Positions 55,772 to 64,000 of a DNA stretch of 64,000 bases are shown piece by piece. Each line of letters begins with the position of its first letter. Within the stretch, counting starts at the first letter, position 1. The notes under the pieces are model-generated. The model searched no databases, was not told the origin of the DNA, and was given only the letters and a program-made list of their open reading frames with translations. The stretch comes from Burkholderiales bacterium (GTDB taxonomy: Bacteria > Pseudomonadota > Gammaproteobacteria > Burkholderiales > SG8-39): NCBI GenBank assembly GCA_027493935.1, contig JAOSJV010000010.1, positions 611,930 to 675,929 on the forward strand. The letters are read 5' to 3'. The translations under genes and the position numbers were made by a program.

Positions 55772-56608
55772 TCAGTCCTTCAGCAGGCCGTCGAAAAGGC
55801 TCATCACGTCGGCATCGGCCACGTGCTTGGCCCGGAGGTCGGCGGTCGTGTATGCGGCGCTGCGCGCGATGGCGGCGTCGAAGCCGCTGCGCGCGTCCTG
55901 GAATGTCACCAGGCTCACCGACGGCGCACCGAGCTGCTGCGCGCGCCCGATGCGCGAAACGCAGCTGCCATCACGGTAGCGGGAATCCGCGGTGCCGTGC
56001 AGGATCTTGACCGGCGCAGACGGCTTCCACGTGCTGCGCGCGACACCGCCGAAAGCGTCGTCGAGGGCGCAGCTCGGGTAGAAGGCGACCGCGGCCTTGA
56101 ACGGGCTCGCACCGCCCGCGCTGCGCGATGCGTCCACTGCCGCGAGCGCACCGCTCGCGCCGTGCGACCACCCGATCAGGCCGACGCGGTCCGCGTGCGC
56201 GATCCCGGTCGCCGCGAGGAAGCGGTAGGCGGCATCGGCGTCGGCGGCGCGCTCGGCGGTCGCGGCACCCCCGCGATCACAGCTCACCTGCGTCTCGCGG
56301 GGCGTGTCGCTGTCGACGAGAAGCGCCGCATAACCGGCTGCAGCCAGGCGCTCGCCCCACGTGCGGTAGGACTCTCCGGCGGCCTGCGCCGGCGCGCCGA
56401 TCGCCTCGGCACAGCCCGGCAGCATGACCACGGCCGGATGCGGGCCACGATCGGCCGGCCGGAAGAGCGTCCCCGGGATCATCCGTCCCTGCGGGTTAGT
56501 GAACGCCACCTCCTGCGTCGTGGCGATGCTTGCCTGCGCGGCGCCCACGAGACCCGCGAAAGCGGCAGCGACGGCGGCACTGGCAACGGTCTTGTTCATG
56601 CGGGTCAT
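55772..56608 (-). CDS. Dienelactone hydrolase-family secreted protein
   Basis: 278 residues with a signal peptide (TVASAAVAAAFAGLVGAAQA). Alpha/beta-hydrolase features: PHPAVVMLPGCAEAIG, nucleophile elbow GWSHGASG (Ser), Asp in ILHGTADSRY and a late His (AKHVADADV). The Cys in place of the small residue in LPGC is common in this group. GGAAATCGCC precedes ATG 56608. The substrate is unknown and it seems unrelated to the neighbouring NO genes. Confidence 0.8.
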   Translation of the reverse strand: MTRMNKTVASAAVAAAFAGLVGAAQASIATTQEVAFTNPQGRMIPGTLFRPADRGPHPAVVMLPGCAEAIGAPAQAAGESYRTWGERLAAAGYAALLVDSDTPRETQVSCDRGGAATAERAADADAAYRFLAATGIAHADRVGLIGWSHGASGALAAVDASRSAGGASPFKAAVAFYPSCALDDAFGGVARSTWKPSAPVKILHGTADSRYRDGSCVSRIGRAQQLGAPSVSLVTFQDARSGFDAAIARSAAYTTADLRAKHVADADVMSLFDGLLKD

Positions 56609-56654
56609 GGCGATTTCCTTGGATTGGTTGGTCCGACGACCCGGTTTCCGCAAG

Positions 56655-56715
56655 CAATGTGCCACTGCAATAATCTATCTAAGAAACAAAATGTTAAATC
56701 GATAAGCCGATCCAT
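56655..56715. promoter_or_regulatory. AT-rich island, probable promoter region
   Basis: A ~60-bp run (for example AATAATCTATCTAAG, ACAAAATGTTAAATCG) stands out against the GC-rich background. It lies between the divergent hydrolase gene and the formate/nitrite channel gene (250-bp gap). Promoters for one or both are likely; no Fnr-type box is seen. Confidence 0.45.
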
Positions 56716-56858
56716 GATCCGAGGTTCGAGTGTTCGCGATCGCGCACACGGGAGCGCGGTTCCAGACACAGCGCACTGAAAAGTAAGGTAAATCCGGTGT
56801 CGGTCGCTGCGGACAGCGCGCCTCACCGCCCTCGCAGGCCCATGACGAGGAACGACGG

Positions 56859-57659
56859 ATGGATTTTCTGCCACCCGCCAAGCTGCTCGACGAGATCGAG
56901 ACGGCGAGCAAGAAGAAAGCCGGCCTGCCGGTGCGCAACATGCTGCTCACCGGCTTTCTGTCCGGCGCGCTGCTCGCGTACGCCACCGCCTTTGCGTTCA
57001 AGGTCTCCGACGGGCTGCCGGGCGGGGCCACCTGGCTCGTCGCCGGAGCCGTGTTCCCGGTGGGCTTCGCAATCATCACCCTCCTCGGGCTGGAGCTCGC
57101 CACCGGCAATTTCGCGCTGATGGCGGTCGGTGTTGCGCGCGGCGGCACGTCCGTTCGGCAGACGCTGCGCAACTGGACCTGGGTCTATCTGGGGAACTTC
57201 GCCGGCAGCGTGTTCGTGGGCGGCCTGCTCGCCGTCGCACTCACCGCCGCCTTCACCCACGGCGGCGGCCCGCTCGGCGAGCGCATCGTCGCCGTGGCCG
57301 AGTCCAAGACCCTCGCCTATGCGCACGCCGGCGGCGCCGGCTGGCTCACCGCATTCGTCGAGGGCGTCCTGTGCAACTGGATGGTCACGCTCGGCTCGGT
57401 GCTCGGGCTGAGCTCGACCTCGAGCATCGGCAAGATCGCCGGCGTGTGGCTGCCGATCTCGGTGTTCTTCGCGCTCGCGCTCGAGCACTCGATCGTCAAC
57501 ATGTTCGTCATCCCGACCGCGATGGTGCTGGGCGCGCCCATCAGCGCCGGGCAATGGCTGTGGTGGAACCAGCTTCCGGTGACACTCGGCAACATCGTCG
57601 GCGGCGCGGTGCTCACCGGCCTGCTGCTGCACCACGGTCACCGCATGGCACGCGCGTAG
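56859..57659 (+). CDS. Formate/nitrite transporter (FNT family)
   Basis: 266 residues, six helices. FNT signature positions are MLLTGFLSGALLAYATAF, VGFAIITLLGLELATGNFALM, the loop GNFAGSVFVGG, LCNWMVTLGSVLG and FALALEHSIVNMF (the conserved His of the pore). FocA/NirC-type pentameric channels pass formate or nitrite. Both fit here, given formate dehydrogenase at 8.7-13.4 kb and heme d1 genes at 60-64 kb; the sequence alone does not decide. It is convergent with the GAF-BTAD regulator, 25 bp apart. Confidence 0.9.
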   Translation: MDFLPPAKLLDEIETASKKKAGLPVRNMLLTGFLSGALLAYATAFAFKVSDGLPGGATWLVAGAVFPVGFAIITLLGLELATGNFALMAVGVARGGTSVRQTLRNWTWVYLGNFAGSVFVGGLLAVALTAAFTHGGGPLGERIVAVAESKTLAYAHAGGAGWLTAFVEGVLCNWMVTLGSVLGLSSTSSIGKIAGVWLPISVFFALALEHSIVNMFVIPTAMVLGAPISAGQWLWWNQLPVTLGNIVGGAVLTGLLLHHGHRMARA

Positions 57660-57684
57660 CGGCGCAGGCCCGCGCGGCGCCGCT

Positions 57685-59334
57685 TCAGTGCAGCAGCTTC
57701 TCGAGCGCGCGGATGCGCGCGGGCGGCTCCATGTCGAGGTGCTTGCGCAGTGCAGCACGGCAGCACTCGTACTGCTGGCGCGCCTCGACGACGCGGCCGG
57801 CGCTCGCGAGCTGGGCGACGAGCAGCTCGTACAGGTCGAGCGCCACCGGCTCGAAATCGAGCGCGGTGCGCAGCGTCCAGATGGCCTCGTCGGTGTGCCC
57901 CCAGCGGATGCGCATGGCGGCGAGCGAGCGGGCGGCGTCGAGATACATGTGCCGCAGCCGGACGCGGTGGGTCTCGAGCGATTCGTCCTCGGTGTCGTCG
58001 GCGAACAGGTCGCCGCGGAAGAGCCGGACCGCGTCCTCGAGCAGGCCGAGCGCACGCTGCTCCGCGCCTTCGCGCTGCGCGCTGCGCGCAGTGGCGATGA
58101 AATCGAGGAAGTCGAACAGATCGACCGAGTGCGGCGCCTCCGTGTTGAAAAAGTAGTGATCGTCGCGGCACACGATGTACTCGGAGGCGCGCGCCCCTCG
58201 CCCGGATTCGATCGCCGAGCGCAGCGCGTTCACCACGCCGTGCAGCCGGTTGGCGCCCGCGCGCGGCGACGCCTCGGGCCAGAGCAGCTCGACGAGCCGG
58301 TCGCGATGCACCGGAATGCCGCGCCGCAGCACGAGCTGCTTCAGCAGCTGCAGCGCCTTGCGGCGCGCGAACGCGTCGGGGGCCAGTTTTTGCCCGCTGC
58401 GGAAGATCTCGAACGGACCGAAGCAGCGCAGGGCGAGGCGTGCCGAGGGCAGGTCGGTGCAGCGCGTCGGCAGCACGCGGCGCGGCACCGCGAGCGGAAT
58501 GATCGACCGCACCGCCTCGAGCACGCGTACGCCCCATTCCATCGGCACCGAACCATCGCGCCAGCCCACGCCCACGTACCCGAGCGGACGGCCGCCCTCG
58601 ACCAGCGGGACGCCGAGAAACGAGCGGATCCCGCAGCGCTTGACCTCGCCGCGCAGGAACAGGCGGTCTTTCTGGAACCGGTTTGTGAAGAGCGGCTTCT
58701 GCAGCAGCGTCACGGTGCCCGGGTAGCCGGCGCCGAGCGGCATGTGCGTGAGCTGCATGAACGCTTCGCGATCGTAGCCCTCGCAGTCCACGAGAAAGAC
58801 CTCCTTCCCGGCGGTGTCGAGCACGAAGAGCTCGCAGTCGTCGGCGGCGCAGACACGGCGCAGGCCCTCGAGCGTGCTCTCGATGGAGCCCAGGCGCTCG
58901 GCGAGCGCGCCGCGGATCACCACCGCTTCCAGCCACGCGCTGCCGAACCCCCGGCCGTCACGTGCGACAGGGGGAAACCACACCAGCGCACCGTGCGACG
59001 GGTCGGACAGCGGCAGGATGGCGCAGTGCATCGGCGGCGACGCCTCGGACCGCGCGTCGCGCGCGAGCGCGGACCGCGCCCCGTTCGCACCGGGACAGCG
59101 CGCACACCGCGCGTCGGGCCGGCCGTGATGGCGCTCGGCCACGACGTCCCAGCAGAACCGTCCCACCGCCGACTTGGCGGGCACGCGCAACGCCCGCGCG
59201 GTGGCATCCGGCCACGCCCGGATGCGGAACCGGCCGTCCACCCAGAAAAAAGGGACGAAACGGCTCGCCCCGCTCCAGCTCACCCGAGACAGGCAATCAA
59301 CGACCCCGCGCCTTTGATCGTGCGCACCGATCAT
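57685..59334 (-). CDS. GAF-domain transcriptional regulator with OmpR-type wHTH and BTAD
   Basis: 549 residues from ATG 59334. The N-terminal ~150 residues have a sensor-like segment with Cys pairs (RFCWDVV, DARCARCPGAN). A GAF domain follows (ESTLEGLRRVCAADDCELFVLD... IRSFLGVPLVEGGRPLGYVGVGW). The C-terminus is a wHTH (LRCFGPFEIFRSGQ, RRKALQLLKQLVLRRG, LWPEASPRAGANRLHGVVNALR) and a TPR-like BTAD (ALDLYELLVAQLASAGRVVEARQQYE). SARP/BTAD regulators are mainly actinobacterial, so this is notable. The CxxC site may sense metal or redox state. Target unknown. Confidence 0.78.
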   Translation of the reverse strand: MIGAHDQRRGVVDCLSRVSWSGASRFVPFFWVDGRFRIRAWPDATARALRVPAKSAVGRFCWDVVAERHHGRPDARCARCPGANGARSALARDARSEASPPMHCAILPLSDPSHGALVWFPPVARDGRGFGSAWLEAVVIRGALAERLGSIESTLEGLRRVCAADDCELFVLDTAGKEVFLVDCEGYDREAFMQLTHMPLGAGYPGTVTLLQKPLFTNRFQKDRLFLRGEVKRCGIRSFLGVPLVEGGRPLGYVGVGWRDGSVPMEWGVRVLEAVRSIIPLAVPRRVLPTRCTDLPSARLALRCFGPFEIFRSGQKLAPDAFARRKALQLLKQLVLRRGIPVHRDRLVELLWPEASPRAGANRLHGVVNALRSAIESGRGARASEYIVCRDDHYFFNTEAPHSVDLFDFLDFIATARSAQREGAEQRALGLLEDAVRLFRGDLFADDTEDESLETHRVRLRHMYLDAARSLAAMRIRWGHTDEAIWTLRTALDFEPVALDLYELLVAQLASAGRVVEARQQYECCRAALRKHLDMEPPARIRALEKLLH

Positions 59335-59707
59335 ACTCCCGATTCGCGCAACCTCCGGCGCGGGCGGCGGTGGTGATCCGGCCGGGCACGGCAGGCGCCG
59401 GGGATGACGCACCCGCCGCCGCGTCGGGCACCCGCACGACCGGACGCCGTCGTTGGCGGCCAAGCGCGCAGCGCCGGTTTCATCTGCGTCACGCCCGCAC
59501 CCCTGTACGGGTGGCGCAGGCGCCGGCCAAAGCAAGTAGGAACACCGTGCGCGAGCCCTCCCCGCGAGGGATCGGCACTCCGAGTGTGCCTATCGGGGGC
59601 GGGAATCCTCGAGGCTCTCGATCGCGCTCGCGCTGGGATCCCGCGCCGTGCTGACTACTTGGGCGACGGACCACGCACGAATGACGACCTTCTGCTGCGC
59701 TTCTCGG
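59335..59707. other. Intergenic stretch with no recognised gene
   Basis: 373 bp between two minus-strand genes. No frame on either strand carries a recognisable domain or a good ribosome-binding site. It probably holds the promoter of the GAF-BTAD gene. Confidence 0.5.
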
Positions 59708-60079
59708 TCAGCCCGGTCGGCGGCCTCGCGGGGTCCCCTCGAGGTACTCCCTGAGCACCGCCGCACTGCTGCGCTCGGGCGCGCGTGCCGCGAACACGAG
59801 CGTCACCGGACCGCGGCGCAACGCTTCGCGCAGCGGCGCCAGCGCCGCGTCGTGCTGCGCGAGCTCGTCCAGATAGCGGCGACGGAACTCGGGCCATTTC
59901 GCTGCATCGTGGCCGTACCACGTGCGCAGCGCGGCGCTCGGCGCCACGTCCTTCAGCCACGTCTCGACCGCGAGCGCTTCCTTGGTCACGCCGCGCGGCC
60001 AGAGACGCTCGACCAGGAACCGCCTGCCGTCGGCGCGCCCGGCCGGTTCGTAGGCGCGCTTTAGCCGGATTCGCCCCAT
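59708..60079 (-). CDS. DUF488-family protein
   Basis: 123 residues. IRLKRAYEPAGRADGRRFLVERLWPRGVTKEALAVETWLKDVAPS, LRTWYGHDAAKWPEFRRRYLDEL and VTLVFAARAPERSSAAVLREYLE cover the whole DUF488 domain, an uncharacterised family. The usual YSA.D.EHN segment is altered to FAARAPERS. ATG 60079 was preferred over 60115, which adds a low-complexity Arg/Ala stretch. Confidence 0.85.
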   Translation of the reverse strand: MGRIRLKRAYEPAGRADGRRFLVERLWPRGVTKEALAVETWLKDVAPSAALRTWYGHDAAKWPEFRRRYLDELAQHDAALAPLREALRRGPVTLVFAARAPERSSAAVLREYLEGTPRGRRPG

Positions 60080-60221
60080 GGCGTCGATTCTACGGCGCGC
60101 CGCGGCGGGCGGCACGCCGGCGGGGACTGCGCGGCCCGGGCTGCGCAGCCCGTGTCGGAAGCGTCGGCGCGCTAGAATCGCCGCCGCCGCAATCCGCGGC
60201 CCGACCTAGGGAGTGCAGAGC

Positions 60222-60476
60222 ATGAACGCCGTGCGCAGTGCCATCGCAGTCTTTGCCATCGCCGTAGCGAACTCGGCCTGGGCCTACCAAGTCACCGGAC
60301 CGGTACTGGAGGTAACCGACGCGAAGATCGTGGTGCAAAAGGGCAAGGAGAAGTGGGAGATCGCCCGCACGCCGGGCACCAAGGTCAGCGGCAACCTGAA
60401 GGTGGGCGCTCAGGTCACCGTCGAGTACTCGATGACCGCAAAATCCATCGACGTCAAGCCGGCCAAGGGCAAGTAG
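60222..60476 (+). CDS. Small exported protein, hypothetical
   Basis: 84 residues. Signal peptide (AVRSAIAVFAIAVANSAWA), then a compact OB-like beta domain (YQVTGPVLEVTDAKIVVQKGKEKWEIARTP, GAQVTVEYSMTAKSIDVK). TAGGGAG precedes ATG 60222 by 8 bases. Probably periplasmic, resembling short proteins annotated only as hypothetical in betaproteobacteria. Not linked to neighbours. Confidence 0.7.
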   Translation: MNAVRSAIAVFAIAVANSAWAYQVTGPVLEVTDAKIVVQKGKEKWEIARTPGTKVSGNLKVGAQVTVEYSMTAKSIDVKPAKGK

Positions 60477-60532
60477 CAGCGCACGCGGGTACGGCCGGGG
60501 GCATGGCTGCTGCCGGCCCCCCGGGGCGCCGG

Positions 60533-62092
60533 TCAGTGGCTGGTGCCCTCCGAGCGCGTGATCTTGTTGTGGACGTTGTACTTGCCCACCGGCCGCCTCA
60601 TCGGCAGTCGCTTCACTTCCCGGAACGTCGCCGCGTCGTAGATTACGAGCGCGCCGTCCATCTCCCATACCGAGACCAGCGCATGGCGGCCGTCGCGCGT
60701 GAACTCGACGTGCGCGGCGGTCTTCCCGGGAGCGGGCGTCACCGACGCCACCACCTCGAGCGAGCGCTTGTCGATGATCTGCAGCGTGTCCTTCTTCGGG
60801 CTCATCATCGCGTCCACCCAGGCGTAGGGTGTGGCCTCGTGGCTGCGCATGAAGAAGCCCGGGCCATTGGTCGGGATCTGCCGCACCAGTTGCCAGCGCT
60901 TGACGTCGATCACGCTGACCACACCCTCCTTGAGATTGGGCGTGGCCATCACCCGCGAGCCGCCGTGCTCCCACGTGATGCCCGAGCCGAGGTGGGGCAT
61001 GCCCGGCAGGTCGAGGTCGGCGATCTTGCGGCGCACGTCGAGGTGTACCACCTGGCCCTTGCGGCCCTCGCTGCGCGAGGCGCCCATCAACTGGCTGTAG
61101 TCCGGCGTGAAGAAGAAGTCGTCCAGGTAGTCCTGCAGCATCGAGCGGCGCGGGTTGAGGAAGCCGGGGACGAACGCGCCCTCCCGGTACCGGAAATCGT
61201 GGATCATCCCGGTCGGAATCTCGGGCGCCTTCGGGTCGTAGCTGATCTCCCAGACCTCCGGGATGTCCTTCAGCGCGGCGACGAAGCTCCTGCGCGGGGC
61301 GGCGGTATACACCGCGGACACGCGCGAGGTGCGCTCGCCCTTGCCGTCGACCACAGCCAGCAGCTTCACCGGGCGAAGGTCCGCGTCCAGCACCACGAGC
61401 GTGTGCGGCAGGTAGTTGCCCACCATCACGTGCTTCCCGTCGCCCGACACCGCGGCGTTGCGGGTGTTCAGACCGGCGCGGATCTCGGCGATCATGCGCA
61501 GGTTCCACAGGTCGTACTTCGAGATCCAGCCGTCGCGCGAGGCGAAATAGACGAAGCGGCCATCGGGCGAGAACTTGGGCCCGCCGTGCAGCGCGTAGCG
61601 GCTGGCGAAGCGCGCGAGCGGCGTGAAGCGGTCGCCGTCGAGGACCGTGACGTGATGGTCGCCCGCCTCCACGACCACGAAGAGGTTCAGCGGGTCGGCG
61701 TCGAACGCGGGCTTCGCCGGCAGCAGCGCGGTATCGGCGTGTACCACGCGCGAGGCCCGGATGTCGTCGAGCCCCCACTCGGGTTTCGTCGCCGGCTCGG
61801 CGTAGACGTAGGCGACCAGCGCGTCGATCTCGTCCGGCGCGAGCCTGTCCGCGAAGCCCGGCATTTGCGTGGCGACGCGGCCCTCGGCGATGACCTGCGC
61901 CGCGGCCGGCCTGCGCAGCCGCTCCAGATTCGACGGCAGCAGCGCCGGGCCCGTGCCGCCGAAGCGGTCGGCCCCATGGCATGCGGCGCAGTGCTCCGCG
62001 TACAGTTCGGCGGCCGCACTCACCGCCGCGGCCGGCGGCACGGTTGCGGCGAGCGCCAGCGCTAGCATCATCGCCGCACGCGCGCGCCTCAT
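60533..62092 (-). CDS. nirN: NirN-like cytochrome c / heme d1 propeller protein
   Basis: 519 residues. Signal peptide, then a cytochrome c domain with HCAACH at about residue 33 and the Met region TQMPGFADRL. The eight-bladed cd1-type propeller follows (FVVVEAGDHHVTVLDGDRF, FSPDGRFVYFASRDGWISKYDLW, ATPNLKEGVVSVIDVKRW, HVEFTRDGRHALVSVWE). NirS has the same layout, but the linkage to nirJ and siroheme decarboxylase and the length fit NirN, the periplasmic dihydro-heme d1 dehydrogenase. ATG 62092 overlaps the nirJ stop by 4 bp. A true NirS is the main alternative. Confidence 0.82.
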   Translation of the reverse strand: MRRARAAMMLALALAATVPPAAAVSAAAELYAEHCAACHGADRFGGTGPALLPSNLERLRRPAAAQVIAEGRVATQMPGFADRLAPDEIDALVAYVYAEPATKPEWGLDDIRASRVVHADTALLPAKPAFDADPLNLFVVVEAGDHHVTVLDGDRFTPLARFASRYALHGGPKFSPDGRFVYFASRDGWISKYDLWNLRMIAEIRAGLNTRNAAVSGDGKHVMVGNYLPHTLVVLDADLRPVKLLAVVDGKGERTSRVSAVYTAAPRRSFVAALKDIPEVWEISYDPKAPEIPTGMIHDFRYREGAFVPGFLNPRRSMLQDYLDDFFFTPDYSQLMGASRSEGRKGQVVHLDVRRKIADLDLPGMPHLGSGITWEHGGSRVMATPNLKEGVVSVIDVKRWQLVRQIPTNGPGFFMRSHEATPYAWVDAMMSPKKDTLQIIDKRSLEVVASVTPAPGKTAAHVEFTRDGRHALVSVWEMDGALVIYDAATFREVKRLPMRRPVGKYNVHNKITRSEGTSH

Positions 62093-63288
62093 GTCGCCGC
62101 CGCCTTTCTGCGGCTATACGGCGACACCGACAATCGCGCGCGCTCGGGCGCGACGCCGATCTCCTCGTCGTCCAGGTAGCAGCCCGGGTCCTCCTCCCAC
62201 GCGTCGCCGGTCAGGCTGCGCGCGCGGGTGCGGGTGTTCCCACCGCACACGTCGAAGTAGGCGCACGCGCCGCAGCGGCCCTTGATCGAGCGCGGGCTCG
62301 CCTTGAGGCCCGCCATGATCGGGTCGGAGTCGTCCCGCCAGATCTCCGAGAAGGCCCGCTGGCGCACATTGCCGAGCGTGTAGTCCCACCAGTAGGTGTC
62401 CGGATGCACGTCGCCGATGTTGTCGATGTTCGCGACGTTCACGCCGGAGCTGTTGCCGCCCCACTGCGCGAGCTTCGCGCGCACGTGCGCTTCCATGTGC
62501 GGCAGGTTGCGCCGCACCCACAAGAGAAAGTACACGCCGTCGGCGTCGTTGTTGCCGGTCACGAACTCCTTTGCGAGACCGCGCGACTGGCGGTCCCAGC
62601 ACGTGTCGAACAGGAGATCCATCGCGCGGCGCGTGGTGGCGAGGTAGGCGTCGTGCCGACGGTTCACGTTGCCTCGTCCGGCGTAATTCAGATGCGACAG
62701 GTAGAACTTGTCGATGCCCTCGGACTCGGTCAGCGCGAGAAGCCATGGCAGGTCGTCGCGATTCGCCTCGGTCAGCGTGAAGCGAACGCCGATCTTGATG
62801 CCGGCGTCGCGGCAGCGGCGCAGCGCGTCGATCGAGGCGTCGAACGCACCGGCCTTGCGCCGGAACCGGTCGTGGGTCGCGCGCCGCCCGTCCAGACTGA
62901 TGCCGACGTAGTCGAAGCCGACCTCGGCGACGCGGGCCACGTGCGGCGCGTCCATCAGCGTGCCGTTGGTCGAGAGCGCGGTATAGAACCCCTCGGCTCT
63001 CGCGCGGTGCGCGATGTCGAAGATGTCTGGCCTGAGCAGCGGCTCGCCGCCGGAGAGAATGAGCACCGGCACGCCGAAGCGCTTGAGGTCGTCCATGACG
63101 CCGAACACCTCTGCGGTGGACAGCTCGCCCGGGAAGTCGATGTCGGCGGACACCGAGTAGCAGTGCCGGCACGTCAGGTTGCACCGCCGGATCAGGTTCC
63201 AGATCACCACCGGTCCCGGTGGATTGCGCTTCGGCCCCACCGGCGTCGGCGCTGCCAGCTCCTGCATGAATTGCGAGACGCGGAACAT
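62089..63288 (-). CDS. nirJ: Heme d1 biosynthesis radical SAM protein NirJ
   Basis: 399 residues. Radical-SAM cluster CNLTCRHCYS near residue 37, GGEPLLRPDIFDIA and STNGTLMD. The C-terminal SPASM-like cysteines are in GRCGACAYFDVCGGNTRTRA and DPGCYLDD. NirJ removes propionate side chains of the siroheme-derived precursor during heme d1 synthesis. I chose ATG 63288, with AAGGAGA ~10 bases upstream; a longer frame to 63372 reads through the inverted-repeat element and is unlikely. Confidence 0.93.
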   Translation of the reverse strand: MFRVSQFMQELAAPTPVGPKRNPPGPVVIWNLIRRCNLTCRHCYSVSADIDFPGELSTAEVFGVMDDLKRFGVPVLILSGGEPLLRPDIFDIAHRARAEGFYTALSTNGTLMDAPHVARVAEVGFDYVGISLDGRRATHDRFRRKAGAFDASIDALRRCRDAGIKIGVRFTLTEANRDDLPWLLALTESEGIDKFYLSHLNYAGRGNVNRRHDAYLATTRRAMDLLFDTCWDRQSRGLAKEFVTGNNDADGVYFLLWVRRNLPHMEAHVRAKLAQWGGNSSGVNVANIDNIGDVHPDTYWWDYTLGNVRQRAFSEIWRDDSDPIMAGLKASPRSIKGRCGACAYFDVCGGNTRTRARSLTGDAWEEDPGCYLDDEEIGVAPERARLSVSPYSRRKAAAT

Positions 63289-63299
63289 CGCAGGTTTCT

Positions 63300-63418
63300 C
63301 CTTTTCCCCTCCTCTCCGAGGGGTGCCGGCGAAGCCGGCGGGGTGGTGACCGCCGATCGGGACTCGAGCCACCCCGGCTGCTTCGCAGCCACCCCTGCTC
63401 GAAAAGGAGGGGAAAAGG
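63300..63418. repeat. 119-bp inverted-repeat element inside the heme d1 operon
   Basis: Perfect 14-bp ends CCTTTTCCCCTCCT (63300-63313) and AGGAGGGGAAAAGG (63405-63418). Inside are GAGGGGTGCC and GGGGTGG facing CCACCCC and GCCACCCCTGCTC, plus local hairpins (GCCGGC-GAA-GCCGGC, GGCTGC-TTC-GCAGCC). No coding. It is a MITE- or REP-like mobile repeat and supplies the ribosome-binding site of nirJ. Confidence 0.75.
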
Positions 63419-63433
63419 AACCAGGCAACGCCT

Positions 63434-63934
63434 TCACTCCGCTCTCAACCGCAACCCCGTCTTCTTCAGGATCCGCCTGCTGTAGAGCACCTCGTGCGCG
63501 CGCGCCGCGTCGCCGAGCAGCGCGGCGATCTCGCCGACGTGCGCGCCGACCTCGTCGCGCGTGCGGCCGTGGACCATCGCGAACAGGTTGTAGCGCCAGC
63601 GCGGCGGCACGCGCGGCCGGCGATAGCAGTGGCTCACGAACGCGAGCGCGCCCACCTGCGGGCCGAGCGCCGCAATGCGGTCGTCCGCGACGTCCCACAC
63701 CGACATGCCGTTCGCCGGGTAGCCGAGCGCGTAGTGGTTCGGCACCGCGGCGATGCGCCGGATCACGCCGAGCGACTTCATGCGGGCGAGCCGCGCCATC
63801 ACCTCCTCGGCCGACAGCCCGAGCGAGCGCGCCACCGCGTGGTAGGGCTCGACGGCGAGCGGCAGTCCGCCCTGCGTCGCGAGGATGATCGCGCGGTCGG
63901 TCTGATCCAGCCGGATCTCGGCGGGCGCGTTCAT
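63434..63934 (-). CDS. Siroheme decarboxylase subunit (NirD/L/G/H family)
   Basis: 166 residues. An Lrp/AsnC-like winged helix (LDQTDRAIILATQGGLPLAVEPYHAVARSLGLSAEEVMARLARMK) is followed by a RAM-like domain with the family motif FVSHCYRRPR...WRYNLFAMVHGRT. These proteins decarboxylate siroheme to didecarboxysiroheme in heme d1 synthesis. Which of the four paralogues it is cannot be told. It lies 2 bp after another subunit gene and 145 bp before nirJ. Confidence 0.88.
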   Translation of the reverse strand: MNAPAEIRLDQTDRAIILATQGGLPLAVEPYHAVARSLGLSAEEVMARLARMKSLGVIRRIAAVPNHYALGYPANGMSVWDVADDRIAALGPQVGALAFVSHCYRRPRVPPRWRYNLFAMVHGRTRDEVGAHVGEIAALLGDAARAHEVLYSRRILKKTGLRLRAE

Positions 63935-63936
63935 TG

Positions 63937-64000
63937 CTACACGGCGATGCGCAGATCGAGGAAGTACTCGTCGAGCTTGGGCAGGTCGAGCACCGCGAGC
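63937..64000 (-). CDS. C-terminal end of a second siroheme decarboxylase subunit (partial)
   Basis: Only the last 20 residues are in the window (LAVLDLPKLDEYFLDLRIAV), ending at TAG 63937. The position 2 bp before a NirD/L/G/H gene suggests the paired subunit. Length and start lie beyond the right edge. Confidence 0.5.
   Translation of the reverse strand, partial: LAVLDLPKLDEYFLDLRIAV

Overview
This is about 64 kb of very GC-rich DNA, packed with short-spaced operons and frequent 1-8 bp gene overlaps. The gene set points to a facultatively denitrifying betaproteobacterium, of a Rhodocyclales, Nitrosomonadales or Burkholderiales type. The evidence is heme d1 biosynthesis genes, a Dnr-type Crp/Fnr regulator, an NAD-linked formate dehydrogenase, a TRAP transporter, heme A/O synthases and several heme-copper oxidase-family enzymes. 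The taxonomic call is inference; no rRNA or tRNA gene is visible.

Layout. 1-3.3 kb: a molybdopterin oxidoreductase (left-truncated) with a fused FeS/membrane-anchor subunit. 3.5-8.6 kb: a TRAP transporter (dctM, dctQ, dctP), an ABM-domain protein, a GntR/FCD regulator and panB. 8.7-13.4 kb: formate dehydrogenase (fdsA and a fused fdsGB) behind a palindromic Fnr/Dnr-like box. 13.6-21.5 kb: a hydrolase, sucCD, DUF2889, glpK, DUF3617, a vWA protein and a cupin. 21.5-29.4 kb: small membrane proteins, an M1 peptidase/ChaN-PDZ pair, a DUF481 outer-membrane protein and a metal-dependent hydrolase. 29.5-29.9 kb: gene remnants.

The core of interest is 29.9-56 kb. A plus-strand operon (30.5-33.9 kb) carries two small membrane proteins that resemble the histidine-bearing part of a heme-copper oxidase, one fused to a thioredoxin-like domain. 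It also carries a GcvH-like protein, SirB, a hemerythrin and a Dnr-type regulator. A minus-strand operon (41.3-34.6 kb) carries two different cytochrome b fusions, one with 2Fe-2S ferredoxin plus flavin/NAD reductase and one with 4Fe-4S ferredoxin plus an MvhD-like domain. The same operon has an unusual heme-copper subunit I, a Cox15-like protein and DUF2249. Two further heme-copper enzymes with CuA subunits follow (46.0-41.5 kb with CtaB/SCO and a divergent CtaA; 52.5-55.7 kb with SCO). All three catalytic subunits lack the helix-VI tyrosine expected of an O2 reductase: one has Gln, one Asn, one Phe. I therefore read them as likely nitric oxide reductases or similar. Four near-consensus Fnr/Dnr boxes (TTGAT-N4-ATCAA type) sit ahead of these operons, with a fifth ahead of formate dehydrogenase.

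56.8-64 kb: a formate/nitrite channel, a GAF-BTAD regulator, DUF488, a small exported protein and the end of a heme d1 operon (siroheme decarboxylase, nirJ, nirN). This implies a cd1 nitrite reductase just beyond the right edge. Together the genes describe nitrite and NO reduction fed by formate, quinol and NAD(P)H.

At least fifteen single-base frameshifts interrupt otherwise intact genes. Seven lie in a five-base homopolymer that restores the frame if one base is removed. This looks like sequencing or assembly error rather than gene decay, so I annotate these as single CDSs and mark the break.
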